Position numbers and translations under genes: made by a program
Shown: in pieces, positions 17,873 through 27,541 of the stretch
Numbering within the stretch: the first letter of the stretch is position 1
Layout: every line of letters begins with the position of its first letter
Origin: Jiangella alkaliphila
Lineage (GTDB): Bacteria > Actinomycetota > Actinomycetes > Jiangellales > Jiangellaceae
Direction of reading: 5' to 3'
Assembly (NCBI RefSeq): GCF_900105925.1
Contig: NZ_LT629791.1
Coordinates: 7,348,001 to 7,412,000 of the forward strand
Length of the DNA: 64,000 bases
Notes under the pieces: generated by a model
Databases searched by the model: none
What the model was told of the DNA's origin: nothing
The model's input: the letters and a program-made list of their open reading frames with translations, nothing else

Positions 17873-18741
17873 GCCGGCGCGCCCTCGAGCAGTTCGACGA
17901 GGTAGTCGCCGTAGCCGGACTTCGCCAGCGCCTCGCCGCGGACCCGCAGCTGGTCGTCGTCGATGAAGCCCATGCGCCAGGCCACCTCCTCGGGGCAGCC
18001 GATCTTCTGGCCCTGCCGTGCCTCGATGACGCGGACGTACTCGCCGGCGGCCATGAGGTTGTCGAACGTGCCGGTGTCGAGCCAGGCCGTGCCGCGCGGC
18101 AGCACCTCGACGTGCAGTGAGCCGCGGTCGAGGTAGGTGCGGTTGACGTCGGTGATCTCCAGCTCGCCGCGGGCCGACGGCCGCAGGCCGCGGGCGATCT
18201 CGACGACCTCGCTGTCGTAGAAGTAGAGGCCGGGGACGGCGAAGTTGCTGCGCGGCTTGGCCGGCTTCTCCTCCAGGCTGATCGCCCGGCCGTCGGCGTC
18301 GAACTCCACGACGCCGTAGGCGGTGGGGTCGGCGACGTGGTGGGCGAAAACCAGCCCCCCGTCGATCTCGGTGTACTTGCGCAGCTGGGTGCCGAGGCCG
18401 GCGCCGTAGAAGATGTTGTCGCCCAGCACCAGCGCGACGTGCTCGGAGCCGACGAACTCGGCGCCGATGACGAACGCCTGCGCCAGCCCGTCGGGGCTCG
18501 GCTGCTGCGCGTAGGTGATGGACAACCCCAGGTCGGAGCCGTCGCCGAGCAGTGAGCTGAACTGTTCGGCGTCGCGCGGCGTCGTGATGACGAGGATGTC
18601 GCGGATACCGGCCAGCATGAGCGTGGTCAGCGGGTAGTAGATCATCGGCTTGTCGAAGACCGGGAGCATCTGCTTGCTGACCGCCATGGTGAGCGGATGC
18701 AGCCGGGTTCCCGAGCCGCCCGCCAGGATGATTCCTCGCAT
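17869..18741 (-). CDS. rmlA: Glucose-1-phosphate thymidylyltransferase
   Basis: A 290-residue nucleotidyltransferase that makes dTDP-glucose from dTTP and glucose 1-phosphate, the first step to dTDP-L-rhamnose. The N-terminal signature [16 protein letters not shown], the LGDNIFYG metal-site strand and the EKP motif are all present, and the length is normal for the family. It is first in the minus-strand operon and divergent from rmlB, with only 48 bases between, so the two share one control region. Confidence 0.95.
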   Translation of the reverse strand: MRGIILAGGSGTRLHPLTMAVSKQMLPVFDKPMIYYPLTTLMLAGIRDILVITTPRDAEQFSSLLGDGSDLGLSITYAQQPSPDGLAQAFVIGAEFVGSEHVALVLGDNIFYGAGLGTQLRKYTEIDGGLVFAHHVADPTAYGVVEFDADGRAISLEEKPAKPRSNFAVPGLYFYDSEVVEIARGLRPSARGELEITDVNRTYLDRGSLHVEVLPRGTAWLDTGTFDNLMAAGEYVRVIEARQGQKIGCPEEVAWRMGFIDDDQLRVRGEALAKSGYGDYLVELLEGAPA

Positions 18742-18789
18742 GAGCGCCTACGATAGCCCGCGACAGGGACCGCTCCAGGAGGGGACGAC

Positions 18790-19764
18790 ATGCGGCTGTT
18801 GATCACGGGCGGGGCCGGCTTCATCGGCTCGCACTACGTCCGCCAGGCGCTGTCCGGCGCGTACCCCGGCCTCGACGGCGCCGACGTCGTCGTGCTGGAC
18901 AAGCTGACCTACGCCGGCAACCCGGCCAACCTCGAGCCGGTCGCCGACCACCCGCGGTTCTCCTTCGTCAAGGGCGACATCCTCGACACCGGCCTGGTCG
19001 ACGAACTGCTGGCCGAGACCGACCAGGTGGTGCACTTCGCCGCCGAGAGCCACGTCGACCGCTCCATCCAGGGCGCCGCCGCGTTCGTCCAGACCAACGT
19101 GGTGGGCACGCAGACGCTGCTCGACGCCGCCCGCCGCCACGGCGTCGACCGGTTCGTGCACGTCTCCACCGACGAGGTGTACGGCTCCATCGAGTCCGGC
19201 TCGTGGACCGAGGACCACATCCTGGCGCCGAACTCGCCGTACAGCGCCAGCAAGGCCAGCAGCGACCTCGTCGCGCTGGCCTACCACCGCACCCACGGCG
19301 TGCCGGTGTCGGTGACCCGATGCTCGAACAACTACGGGCCGTACCAGTACCCCGAGAAGGTCATCCCGCTGTTCGTGACCAACCTGCTCGACGGGTTGAA
19401 CGTGCCGCTGTACGGCGACGGCCTCAACGTGCGCGACTGGCTGCACGTCGACGACCACTGCCAGGGCATCGAGCTGGTCCGCTCGGGCGGCCGGTCCGGC
19501 GAGATCTACAACATCGGCGGCGGCCGCGAGCTGACGAACAAAGAGCTCACCGGCCAGCTGCTGGAAGCGTGCGGCGCCGGCTGGAGCCGCGTCGACCACG
19601 TCGAGGACCGCCTCGCCCACGACCGCCGCTACTCCGTCGACGACGGCAAGATCCGGGCCGAGCTGGGGTACGTGCCGCGGCAGGACTTCGCGTCCGGGCT
19701 GGCGGGGACGGTGGCCTGGTACCGCGACCAGCGGTCGTGGTGGGAGCCGCTGAAGAACCGCTGA
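18790..19764 (+). CDS. rmlB: dTDP-glucose 4,6-dehydratase
   Basis: A 324-residue extended SDR enzyme converting dTDP-glucose to the 4-keto-6-deoxy sugar. GGAGFIG (7-13) binds NAD. TDEVYG (127-132) carries the active-site Asp/Glu. Tyr151 and Lys155 form the YSASK motif. A GGAGGGG site lies 6 bases before the ATG. It completes the rml set of the window (rmlD at 10.1 kb, rmlC/rmlA at 17-18.7 kb) and is divergently transcribed from rmlA. Confidence 0.95.
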   Translation: MRLLITGGAGFIGSHYVRQALSGAYPGLDGADVVVLDKLTYAGNPANLEPVADHPRFSFVKGDILDTGLVDELLAETDQVVHFAAESHVDRSIQGAAAFVQTNVVGTQTLLDAARRHGVDRFVHVSTDEVYGSIESGSWTEDHILAPNSPYSASKASSDLVALAYHRTHGVPVSVTRCSNNYGPYQYPEKVIPLFVTNLLDGLNVPLYGDGLNVRDWLHVDDHCQGIELVRSGGRSGEIYNIGGGRELTNKELTGQLLEACGAGWSRVDHVEDRLAHDRRYSVDDGKIRAELGYVPRQDFASGLAGTVAWYRDQRSWWEPLKNR

Positions 19765-19849
19765 CGCGCCGGTCGTCCTGGCGGTTGGAACGGCCCGGTC
19801 CGGGGCATACTCGAAGTCGATCTGTGGTCGATCGGGAGGATACGAGGAC

Positions 19850-21991
19850 TTGCGGCGTGGGCTCGGCGTCATTCTGGCGGCGGTGCTGGCGGCGACCCTC
19901 CTCACCGGCTGGTCGCCCGGCTGGCCCGGCGGTGAGCCTGACGCGCCCCGCGACGTGCGCCGGCCCGCCTCGAAGACCGTCGACGTCGGCGTCTTCCTCA
20001 CCGCCGGCCGGGGCGACGCCTCCACCGTCCAGGCCGCCATCGACGCCGCCGAGCCCGGCCAGACCGTCGTCTTCCCCGAGGGCGTCTACCAGCTGGACCG
20101 GCCGATCCGGTTCAGGTCCGGCCGCAACTACACCGCCGCCGAGGGCGCCGAGGTCGTGCTGCGGGGCTCCGGCGACAAGGGCGTCACGCTCGGCCACGAG
20201 GAACTGCGCGACGTCACCATCAGCGGGCTGCAGTTCGACAACGTCCGCCTCGAGCTGACCGCTGAGGAGGACAGCGAGGCAATCGTCGACGTGACGCTGC
20301 GCGACTGCACGTTCCGCAACGGGCCGGTCGGCAGCGAGTGGGGCGTCGCGCACGTGCTGCTGCGGCACACCGTCGGCGTGACGGTCGACGGCTGCGAGTT
20401 CCTCCGCGACAGCGAGCATCCCGGCCGCGGCGTCGTCTCGGACAGCAGCAGGCTCACCGTCGTCAAGGACTCCTGGTTCGGCACCACCGCCGACCTCGAC
20501 CCGTCGGTGCAGGACGGCTGGTTCCGCACCGCGATCAACTTCTGGGGCCACGACCTCAGCACCGGACAGGGCAACGACGAGGTCGTCGTCGACGGCAACG
20601 TGTGGCGGCGCACGCCCGGCATCGGCTCGCCGGCCGGCTGCGAGTTCTGCCAGGACCACGGGCTGTACGCGTGGGGCAGCCGGCGGCTGTCGATCGTCGG
20701 CAACCGCGCCGACGGCTGGGACGCGTCACCCGCGGGCGGCTCGATGAAGCTGCGCAACCAGCACGACACATTCGTGGTCGGCAACCGAATGCGCTCGTCG
20801 GGCATTTACACCTACGTCTACGCCAGCCAGAACATGCCCGAGGTGTTCCGCCGGGTCTCCATCCGCGACAACAGCATCGACATGCTCGGCGCGACCGGCT
20901 GCCGGCACTACTGCGGCGTGACGTACTGGCGCGACGCGGAGATCCTCGGCCAGCAGGGTGTGCCGGAGAGCGACGTGTTCATCGGCGGCAACGCGTTCGT
21001 CGACGGCGGGCTGATCTCCGTCTCCACCGATCGCGCCGCCGCCTTCTGCGTCCAGGGGAACAGCGCCGCCGCACTGATCTCGCACCTCGGCAACGTCCAG
21101 ACCAGCGACTGTCCCCCCGCACCGGAGTGGGAGGAGCCGTTCGCCGGCGTGCAGCGCGGCGACTTCGACGGCGACGGCCGCGAGGACTTCGTCCAGCTGG
21201 TCCGCGACGACGGCGAGGACCCGTACTGGCGAGCGCACCTGAGCGCCGGCAACGGCGTCCAGATCGAGGAGTGGCCCGCGCAGGTCGGCGGCGCCCAGCT
21301 GGCCGCGCAGCTCGGCGTCCAGGTCGGCGACTTCGACGGCGACGGCCGCGACGACCTCGCCTGGGCCGGCGCCTGCCGCGACCAGGGCAACTGCTGGCGC
21401 GTCGCGCTGGCCGGCGACGACGGCTTCGCGCCGCCCCGGCCGTGGGCGCGGCTCGGGCCGGTCACCGCCGAGACCTCCCGGTTCGGCGTCCAGGTCGGCG
21501 ACTTCGACGGCGACGCCCGCGACGACCTGCTCTTCCGCGGCGCCTGCGGCTCCCCCGGCGAACCCTGCTGGCGCATGCTCAGCAGCGACGGCGAGTCCTT
21601 CCACGCCACATCCTGGGGCGACGCCGTCGCCTGGACCTCCGAGTCGGACGTCTACGGCCTGTTCGTCGCCGACTTCAGCGGCGACGGCCGCGACGACGTC
21701 GCCTACCGCGGTGCCTGCGGCGACGCAGGCGAGCCATGCTTCCGCGTGCACGTCAGCGGCGACGACGGCTTCGAGGTGAGCAGCTGGGGCGACGCGTTCT
21801 GGCCCGCGGCCGACGGCACCACCGCCCACTTCGGCATCTCCGTCGGCGACATCGACGGCGACGGCGACGCCGACCTCGGCTACCGCGGCCGCTGCGGCGA
21901 CGGCGAGTCACAGTGGCGGTACCACGTGAGCGACGGCACCGCCTTCACCGCCGCCTGCTCCACGCGCGCCAAGCTCCCCCCGCCCGACTAG
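19850..21991 (+). CDS. Secreted right-handed beta-helix protein with FG-GAP repeats
   Basis: A 713-residue exported protein from TTG 19850, with GGGAGGA 9 bases before it. A signal peptide covers about 1-25 (LGVILAAVLAATLL). Residues 55-420 form a pectate-lyase-like beta helix (DASTVQAAIDAAEPGQTVVFPEGVY, then repeated VT..GC.F turns). Five FG-GAP/VCBS calcium motifs follow: DFDGDGRED, DFDGDGRDD, DFDGDARDD, DFSGDGRDD, DIDGDGDAD. Beta helices of this kind bind or cleave polysaccharides; no catalytic residues could be assigned. Its place next to rmlB suggests action on surface glycan outside the cell. Confidence 0.8.
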   Translation: MRRGLGVILAAVLAATLLTGWSPGWPGGEPDAPRDVRRPASKTVDVGVFLTAGRGDASTVQAAIDAAEPGQTVVFPEGVYQLDRPIRFRSGRNYTAAEGAEVVLRGSGDKGVTLGHEELRDVTISGLQFDNVRLELTAEEDSEAIVDVTLRDCTFRNGPVGSEWGVAHVLLRHTVGVTVDGCEFLRDSEHPGRGVVSDSSRLTVVKDSWFGTTADLDPSVQDGWFRTAINFWGHDLSTGQGNDEVVVDGNVWRRTPGIGSPAGCEFCQDHGLYAWGSRRLSIVGNRADGWDASPAGGSMKLRNQHDTFVVGNRMRSSGIYTYVYASQNMPEVFRRVSIRDNSIDMLGATGCRHYCGVTYWRDAEILGQQGVPESDVFIGGNAFVDGGLISVSTDRAAAFCVQGNSAAALISHLGNVQTSDCPPAPEWEEPFAGVQRGDFDGDGREDFVQLVRDDGEDPYWRAHLSAGNGVQIEEWPAQVGGAQLAAQLGVQVGDFDGDGRDDLAWAGACRDQGNCWRVALAGDDGFAPPRPWARLGPVTAETSRFGVQVGDFDGDARDDLLFRGACGSPGEPCWRMLSSDGESFHATSWGDAVAWTSESDVYGLFVADFSGDGRDDVAYRGACGDAGEPCFRVHVSGDDGFEVSSWGDAFWPAADGTTAHFGISVGDIDGDGDADLGYRGRCGDGESQWRYHVSDGTAFTAACSTRAKLPPPD

Positions 21992-21992
21992 C

Positions 21993-22061
21993 CCGAGTTG
22001 ATCATGGAGAAGGGCGGCCCTGGAGGCGCTCGGAACCCGACCTTCTCCATGATCAACTCGG
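21993..22061. terminator. Perfect 21-bp inverted repeat, probable two-way terminator
   Basis: Arms at 21993-22013 and 22041-22061 are exact inverted copies (core GAGTTGATCATGGAGAAGG) around a 27-base loop. It starts one base after the stop of the beta-helix gene and lies before the 3' end of the convergent phosphotransferase gene. There is no clear T-run. A structure of the same size with a similar outer stem lies at 27445. Confidence 0.7.
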
Positions 22062-22219
22062 CGCGAGGGATATTGCCGAGGTGGGCGTCCTCACCCGTCA
22101 CCGAGGCACCTCACCCGCCGTAGGATCGCACCCGGCACCGATCCGGCCGCCATCCGGTCCGCACGCGAGTGAGGTACTCCCCACCCGAGTGAAGACCGTC
22201 GCCACACCCCGCGAACCGC

Positions 22220-23350
22220 TCAGGGCAGCAGGTCGTCCAGCAGGCCGAGCATCGTGTGCATGCGCCGGTTGGCCACCCTGCCGCTGCCCCGCTTGACGGC
22301 GCGGAAGTAGCGGTTGCGCCAGCCGCTCATGAACAGCAGCAGGGCGAGCGCGACCTGGAGCCGCCACGGGACCGCGCCGGCGGACGTCAGGGCGGGACGT
22401 AGCGAGGCCGGCACCTCCAGCGCCGCCGCGAGGTCGCGCGGGCCGGGTCCGGACATCAGCACCTTGAGGACGTCGTGGGCGAGCGGCCGGTGGCCGGCGT
22501 CCTCCCAGTCGACCAGGGCGAGCCGGCCGTCCGGCAGCCGCAGGACGTTGCCGAGACCGGGGTCGCCGTGGCTGAGGCCGACGGTGAGCGGACGGGCGTC
22601 GTCGAGCAGGGCGCGGGCGCGGTGCAGGGTGGCGTCGGGGTCGAGGCCGGGGAGCCAGCTGCCGGGCGGCGGGTCCTCGACCAGGCCGGTGAACGCCGTC
22701 AGCGCACGGGAGCGCTGCTCGGCGCCGAGCGGCTCGTGCGTCACGCCCAGCCGCTGCCAGGTCTCGGCCAGCAGGGCGAGCACTTCGTGGACGGTGGCCT
22801 CGGCGTCCTCGGGCCGGACGGCGGCGCCGTCGACGGCCTCCTCGACCAGCCAGTCGGCGACGGCGTCGCCGGACAGGCCGCGCCCGGCCAGCCCGCTCTC
22901 CAGCACCTTCGGCACGGCGAACGGCGTGCGGCCGGCCAGCGTCCGCTGGTGCGCGCTGCCGGCGACCAGCGGCGTCGGCGACCCGGGGGCGAAGCGCTGT
23001 TGCACGACGAGGGTCCGGAGCGCCTCGGTGACGTAGAACGCGCGGAACCGCAGCTGCTCGGCCGTGCGCATCGCCCCGGCGAGGACGACGTCAGCGGCGG
23101 CCGCCGACTTCACCAGCGGCCGGTCGCCCGCGACCAGCACCGACGCGCCGGTCCGCTGGTCGACGAAGACGCCGCTGGACGGGAAGGCCGAGGCCGGGTC
23201 CAGCTCGACGGAGAACGCGATGCGGTTGTCGTGGAAGAACTGCCGGCGACGCAGCCGGGCGACGCCCCGTGCGGACGGCAGACTGTCCGTCGTCCGTTCG
23301 ATCGCGGCGGTCCACTCGAGGGACCTGATGGCGTCGGAGGCTGCGGGCAT
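22220..23350 (-). CDS. Aminoglycoside phosphotransferase-like (APH) kinase
   Basis: A 376-residue protein with the APH/choline-kinase fold. The catalytic loop is HGDPGLGN (261-268), with Asp263 and Asn268, and the metal-binding Asp281 is in DWEDAG. The N-lobe is less conserved. The C-terminal LLFMSGWRNRYFR may associate with the membrane. Substrate is unknown; a sugar or a lipid-linked small molecule is plausible given the neighbours. The gene is divergent from a nucleotide-sugar dehydrogenase across 153 bases. Confidence 0.8.
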   Translation of the reverse strand: MPAASDAIRSLEWTAAIERTTDSLPSARGVARLRRRQFFHDNRIAFSVELDPASAFPSSGVFVDQRTGASVLVAGDRPLVKSAAAADVVLAGAMRTAEQLRFRAFYVTEALRTLVVQQRFAPGSPTPLVAGSAHQRTLAGRTPFAVPKVLESGLAGRGLSGDAVADWLVEEAVDGAAVRPEDAEATVHEVLALLAETWQRLGVTHEPLGAEQRSRALTAFTGLVEDPPPGSWLPGLDPDATLHRARALLDDARPLTVGLSHGDPGLGNVLRLPDGRLALVDWEDAGHRPLAHDVLKVLMSGPGPRDLAAALEVPASLRPALTSAGAVPWRLQVALALLLFMSGWRNRYFRAVKRGSGRVANRRMHTMLGLLDDLLP

Positions 23351-23405
23351 CAGATATGTTTATCAGTGCAACACCGCAGTTCAGGCCGCGTTACGCTAGT
23401 AATTC

Positions 23406-23423
23406 GATGAGAGTGTTCTCATC
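23406..23423. promoter_or_regulatory. Small inverted repeat in a divergent intergenic region
   Basis: GATGAGA and TCTCATC form a 7-base inverted repeat with a 4-base centre, about midway between the phosphotransferase and dehydrogenase genes. It could be an operator for either gene. This is suggested by position only. Confidence 0.25.
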
Positions 23424-23503
23424 TTCGGAACGGCCATTCGCGGGCCGCGGTAACGGCCACCCGCTCATACCTGCTGTAAAGTCATCCGGTCACGAGCGCC
23501 ACT

Positions 23504-24787
23504 ATGGACGGGAACGAAGCAGTGTCGACTGATGTCGCGGTTGTTGGACTGGGATACGTGGGCTTGCCGCTGGCACAGGAGGCCAGCCGCTCCGGCCTGA
23601 ACGTCATGGGCTTCGACGTCAGCACCAGGGTCGTCGAAGGTCTGAACGAGGGCCGGTCGCACGTCGACGACCTGTCCGATGCCGACATCGAGGCGATGCG
23701 GTCGGCGGGCTTCCAGGCGTCGGCCGACGAAGCCGACCTCGACAGCGCCGACGCGATCGTCATCTGCGTGCCGACGCCGCTGTCCGACGAGGGCGGGCCC
23801 GACCTCGGCGCGGTCAAGGCCGCGGTGGCCACCGTCGGGCGGCACCTGTCCGCCGGCATGCTGGTGGTGCTCGAGTCGACCACCTACCCGGGCACCACCG
23901 ACGAGGTCGTCCGGCCGATGCTGGAGGAGGCCTCCGGCCTGACCGCCGGCCGCGACTTCCACCTCGCGTTCTCGCCCGAGCGCATCGACCCGGGCAACCC
24001 GAAGTTCGGCATGCGCAACACCCCGAAGGTCGTGGGCGGCCAGACGCCGGCCTGCACCGAGCGGGCGGCCACGTTCTACCGCCGCTTCGTCGACACCGTC
24101 GTCGAGGCCAAGGGCACCCGCGAGGCCGAGACCGCGAAGCTGCTCGAGAACACCTACCGGCACGTGAACATCGCGCTGGTCAACGAGATGGCGCGGTTCT
24201 GCCACGAGCTCGGCATCGACCTCTGGGACGTCATCCGGCTGGCCAAGACCAAGCCGTTCGGGTTCCAGGCGTTCTACCCCGGCCCCGGCGTCGGCGGCCA
24301 CTGCATCCCGATCGACCCGAACTACCTGAGCCACAACGTGCGCGTGCGCCTCGGCTACCCGTTCCGGTTCGTCGAGCTGGCGCAGGAGATCAACGCCACC
24401 ATGCCGGCGTACGTCACGCAGCGCGTGATGAACATCCTCAACACCGACGGCAAGGCCATCAACGGCTCGACCATCCTGCTGCTCGGCGTCACGTACAAGC
24501 CCGACATCGCCGACCAGCGCGAGTCGCCCGCCGTCCCGCTGGCGAAGCGGCTCGCCTCGCTCGGCGCGAACGTCGTCTTCCACGACCCCAAGGTGCCCAC
24601 CTGGAAGGTCGACGGCGCCGTGCTCGAGGCCGTGCCCGACCTCGACGCCGCGCTGGCCTCGGCCGACCTCACCGTCGTCCTGCAGCCGCACAGCGACTAC
24701 GACGGCACCCTGATCGCCAAGACCGCGAAGCGGGTCTTCGACACCCGCGGCATCACGCCGCTCGGTGACAACGTCGAGCACATGTGA
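23504..24787 (+). CDS. UDP-sugar 6-dehydrogenase (UDP-GlcNAc 6-dehydrogenase type)
   Basis: A 427-residue NAD-dependent dehydrogenase oxidising C6 of a UDP-sugar to a uronic acid. The Rossmann motif is GLGYVG (15-20) and the catalytic Cys267 is in GPGVGGHCIPIDP. The three-domain order is complete. The sequence looks more like WbpA/WecC enzymes acting on UDP-GlcNAc or UDP-ManNAc than like UDP-glucose dehydrogenase. In this window it would feed the wlbA-wlbC-wlbB genes with UDP-GlcNAcA. An in-frame GTG at 23522 is an alternative start. The stop touches the convergent lipoprotein gene. Confidence 0.88.
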   Translation: MDGNEAVSTDVAVVGLGYVGLPLAQEASRSGLNVMGFDVSTRVVEGLNEGRSHVDDLSDADIEAMRSAGFQASADEADLDSADAIVICVPTPLSDEGGPDLGAVKAAVATVGRHLSAGMLVVLESTTYPGTTDEVVRPMLEEASGLTAGRDFHLAFSPERIDPGNPKFGMRNTPKVVGGQTPACTERAATFYRRFVDTVVEAKGTREAETAKLLENTYRHVNIALVNEMARFCHELGIDLWDVIRLAKTKPFGFQAFYPGPGVGGHCIPIDPNYLSHNVRVRLGYPFRFVELAQEINATMPAYVTQRVMNILNTDGKAINGSTILLLGVTYKPDIADQRESPAVPLAKRLASLGANVVFHDPKVPTWKVDGAVLEAVPDLDAALASADLTVVLQPHSDYDGTLIAKTAKRVFDTRGITPLGDNVEHM

Positions 24788-25378
24788 TCACCAGGCCGGA
24801 TCGGACGTCGCCTGCTCCTCCTGGCGCACGTAGACGTCCGGGCCGAACACCTCGGTGACGGCGGCGACGGACTGCTCGTCGACCTCCGTCAGGCCGATGA
24901 CGAGCGCGTTCAGCTCCGCATCGACGACACCGGATGTCAGCGACGCGCCGGCGATGACCGGATCGGTGAGGGCGATGTCCATGAACGCGTGCATGAGCTC
25001 ACGGTTGCTGTGCTCGACCTCGCGCACCTCGACCGGCGCCGGCGCCGTCGCGATGACCTGGCGCATCTCGTCGCCGATGACAGAGTCCTCCCAGCCGGGG
25101 ACGAGGTTCACGACGACCCCGTCGCCGTCGTCGGTGTAGTGGTACTTGCCCCAGAGCCCATCGCGGCTCGGGTCAGCGAACACCTGACTGACGAGTTCGG
25201 CCGCGGCCAACGTTTCGGGTGGCGTATCAGGCAGGTCGTAGTCGCTGGGCAGGACGTGGTCCTGCCAGCTCGGCTCGGGCGCCGCCGTCGCGCCGTCCTC
25301 CTGCACACCGCCACAGGCGGCCGTCAGCGCCACGAGCAGGGCCGCGGGCACCGCATGCCGCCAAGGTCTGGACCCCAT
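24788..25378 (-). CDS. Putative lipoprotein of unknown function
   Basis: A 196-residue exported protein with a lipobox, LTAAC, giving Cys22 as the lipidation site. The mature part is acidic. Its C-terminal stretch (DAELNALVIGLTEVDEQSVAAVTEVFG) resembles a short unit seen near the N-terminus of some actinobacterial secreted proteases, but this is a loose likeness. It is convergent with the dehydrogenase (no gap) and divergent from acetoacetyl-CoA synthetase (70 bases). Confidence 0.7.
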   Translation of the reverse strand: MGSRPWRHAVPAALLVALTAACGGVQEDGATAAPEPSWQDHVLPSDYDLPDTPPETLAAAELVSQVFADPSRDGLWGKYHYTDDGDGVVVNLVPGWEDSVIGDEMRQVIATAPAPVEVREVEHSNRELMHAFMDIALTDPVIAGASLTSGVVDAELNALVIGLTEVDEQSVAAVTEVFGPDVYVRQEEQATSDPAW

Positions 25379-25448
25379 GGTTTGCCCCTTCCGGCCTCAC
25401 CTTATGGACGTGCGCAGGCGCGATCCGGGTTGCGTTAGGTTGAGCCGC

Positions 25449-27410
25449 ATGACCGACGACGCCGAAGTCGTGTGGCGGCCCGATCCCGAGGCCGTCGCCC
25501 AGGGCCGGATGACCGCCTTCCGCGACTGGCTGCGCGCCGAGGGCGTGGTCGACGCCGCCGACTACGACGAGCTGTGGCGCTGGTCCGTGGCCGAGCCGGG
25601 CGCGTTCTGGGGCGCCGTCGCCCGCTTCTTCGACGTGAAGTTCCACTCCCCGCCCGAGGACGTGTTGCCCGACGTCGCGATGCCGGGCACCCGCTGGTTC
25701 CCCGGCGCGACGCTCAACTACGCCGAGCAGGCGCTGCGGCCCGGCGACGGCAAGGGCGACGACGACGTCGCGGTCGTGTTCCGGCGCGAGGACGGGCTGC
25801 GCAGCGAGCTGACCCACGGCGAGCTGCGCCGGCAGGTCGCGGCGCTGCGGGCGGCGCTGGTCTCGCTCGGCGTCGGCCGCGGCGACCGGGTGGCCGCGCT
25901 CGCCCCCAACGCCCCGGAGACGCTGGTCGCGTTCCTGGCGACGGCCAGCCTGGGCGCCGTCTGGTCGTCCTGCTCCCCCGACTTCGGCGTGCGCGCGGCG
26001 GCCGACCGGTTCGCGCAGATCGAACCGGTCGTGCTGGTCACCTGCGACGGCTACGTCTACAACGGCAAGGCGGTCGACGTCCGCCCGACGGTGGCGGCGC
26101 TGCGGGCGCAGCTGCCCACTGTCCGGGCCGTCGTCGCCTTCCCGTTCGGCGGGACGGCCGTGCCCGACGCGCTCGCCTGGGACGAGCTGCTGGCACGGCA
26201 CGACGGCGCGCCGCTGGAGTTCACGCCGGTGCCGTTCGACCACCCGCTCTGGGTGCTGTACTCGTCCGGCACGACCGGCCTGCCCAAGGGGATCGTCCAC
26301 GGCCACGGCGGCATCGTGCTCGAGCACGTCAAGGCGCTCAGCCTGCAGCTGGACCTCCAGCCGGGCGAGCGGTTCTTCTGGTTCACCACCACCGGCTGGA
26401 TGATGTGGAACTTCCTCGTCGGCGCCCTGCTGGTCGGCTCGACGGTGGTGCTGTACGACGGCAGCCCGGGCCGCCCGTCGCTGCGGTCGATGTGGGACCT
26501 CGCCGCCGAGGAGCGGGTCGCCGTCCTCGGCACGTCCGCGCCGTTCGTGCAGGCCTGCCTCAAGGACGGCCTGATGCTGGACCCGTCCGCCCGGCCCGCG
26601 TTGCGCGCGGTGGGCAGCACCGGCTCGCCGCTGTCGACCGACGGGTTCCGCTGGCTGAGCCGCAACCTGGGCCCGTCGGTGCAGATCGCCAGCCTCTCCG
26701 GCGGCACCGACGCCTGCACCGCGTTCGTCGGGCCGGCGCCGGACGTCCCCGTGTGGCTGGGCGAGCTGTCCCGGCCGGCGCTGGGCGCCGCGCTGGCCGC
26801 GTTCGACGAGGCCGGTCACCCCGTCATCGGCGAGGTCGGCGAGCTGGTGCTCACCGCGCCGCTGCCGTCGATGCCGGTCTCCTTCTGGGGCGACGCCGAC
26901 GGCTCGCGGCTGCGGGCGGCCTACTTCGAGGACTACCAGGGCGTGTGGCGGCACGGCGACTGGATCACGATCACGCCGCGCGGATCCGCCGTCATCCACG
27001 GCCGCAGCGACTCCACCCTCAACCGCGGCGGCGTCCGCATGGGCACCGCCGAGTTCTACCGCGTCGTCGAGGGCCACCCGGCGGTGCTCGACTCGCTGGT
27101 CATCGACACGTCCGGCGCGGGTTCGCCGGACGGCGAGCTGCTCTGCTTCCTGGTGCTCGCGCCGGGCACCGCCCTGGACGAGGTGGAGCCCGAACTGCGC
27201 AAGACGCTGCGCGCCGAGCTGTCGCCGCGACACGTCCCCGACCGCTTCGTGGTGGTCGACGACGTGCCGCGGACCCTGACGGGCAAGAAGTGCGAGGTGC
27301 CGGTGAAGCGGATCCTCGCCGGCGTGGCGGCGGATCACGCGGTCAGCCGCGAGGCGCTGCGCAACCCCGCGGCCCTCGACCCCTTCGTCGCCCTCGCCGC
27401 CGCCCGCTGA
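25449..27410 (+). CDS. aacS: Acetoacetyl-CoA synthetase
   Basis: A 653-residue adenylate-forming enzyme converting acetoacetate, ATP and CoA to acetoacetyl-CoA in the cytoplasm. The N-terminal ACAS domain (FWGAVARFFDVKF) is present. The AMP-binding loop YSSGTTGLPKG is at about 274, with LSGGTDACTAF and GRSDSTLNRGGVRMG further on. The adenylation Lys613/Lys614 lies in TGKKCEVPVK. ATG 25449 is chosen; a longer in-frame start would run into the divergent lipoprotein promoter. It appears unrelated to the glycan genes around it. Confidence 0.93.
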   Translation: MTDDAEVVWRPDPEAVAQGRMTAFRDWLRAEGVVDAADYDELWRWSVAEPGAFWGAVARFFDVKFHSPPEDVLPDVAMPGTRWFPGATLNYAEQALRPGDGKGDDDVAVVFRREDGLRSELTHGELRRQVAALRAALVSLGVGRGDRVAALAPNAPETLVAFLATASLGAVWSSCSPDFGVRAAADRFAQIEPVVLVTCDGYVYNGKAVDVRPTVAALRAQLPTVRAVVAFPFGGTAVPDALAWDELLARHDGAPLEFTPVPFDHPLWVLYSSGTTGLPKGIVHGHGGIVLEHVKALSLQLDLQPGERFFWFTTTGWMMWNFLVGALLVGSTVVLYDGSPGRPSLRSMWDLAAEERVAVLGTSAPFVQACLKDGLMLDPSARPALRAVGSTGSPLSTDGFRWLSRNLGPSVQIASLSGGTDACTAFVGPAPDVPVWLGELSRPALGAALAAFDEAGHPVIGEVGELVLTAPLPSMPVSFWGDADGSRLRAAYFEDYQGVWRHGDWITITPRGSAVIHGRSDSTLNRGGVRMGTAEFYRVVEGHPAVLDSLVIDTSGAGSPDGELLCFLVLAPGTALDEVEPELRKTLRAELSPRHVPDRFVVVDDVPRTLTGKKCEVPVKRILAGVAADHAVSREALRNPAALDPFVALAAAR

Positions 27411-27444
27411 CGGGCCGCCGCCCGCGGACCCCGCCCCGCCTCGA

Positions 27445-27516
27445 GTTGATCTTGGAGTTGTTCGGCAATTGCGGGGTGAAATGTCCGGTAGATACCCGAA
27501 CAACTCCGAGATCAAC
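27445..27516. terminator. 21-bp inverted repeat, probable two-way terminator
   Basis: Arms at 27445-27465 and 27496-27516 pair with one G-U-type mismatch around a 30-base loop; the outer stem begins GTTGATCTTGGAG. G/C-rich flanks may extend the pairing. It lies between the convergent acetoacetyl-CoA synthetase and phosphoesterase genes. Size, position and outer stem match the palindrome at 21993, while the inner stem differs. Confidence 0.7.
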
Positions 27517-27541
27517 GGGGCGGCGGGGCGGCGCGACTGCG

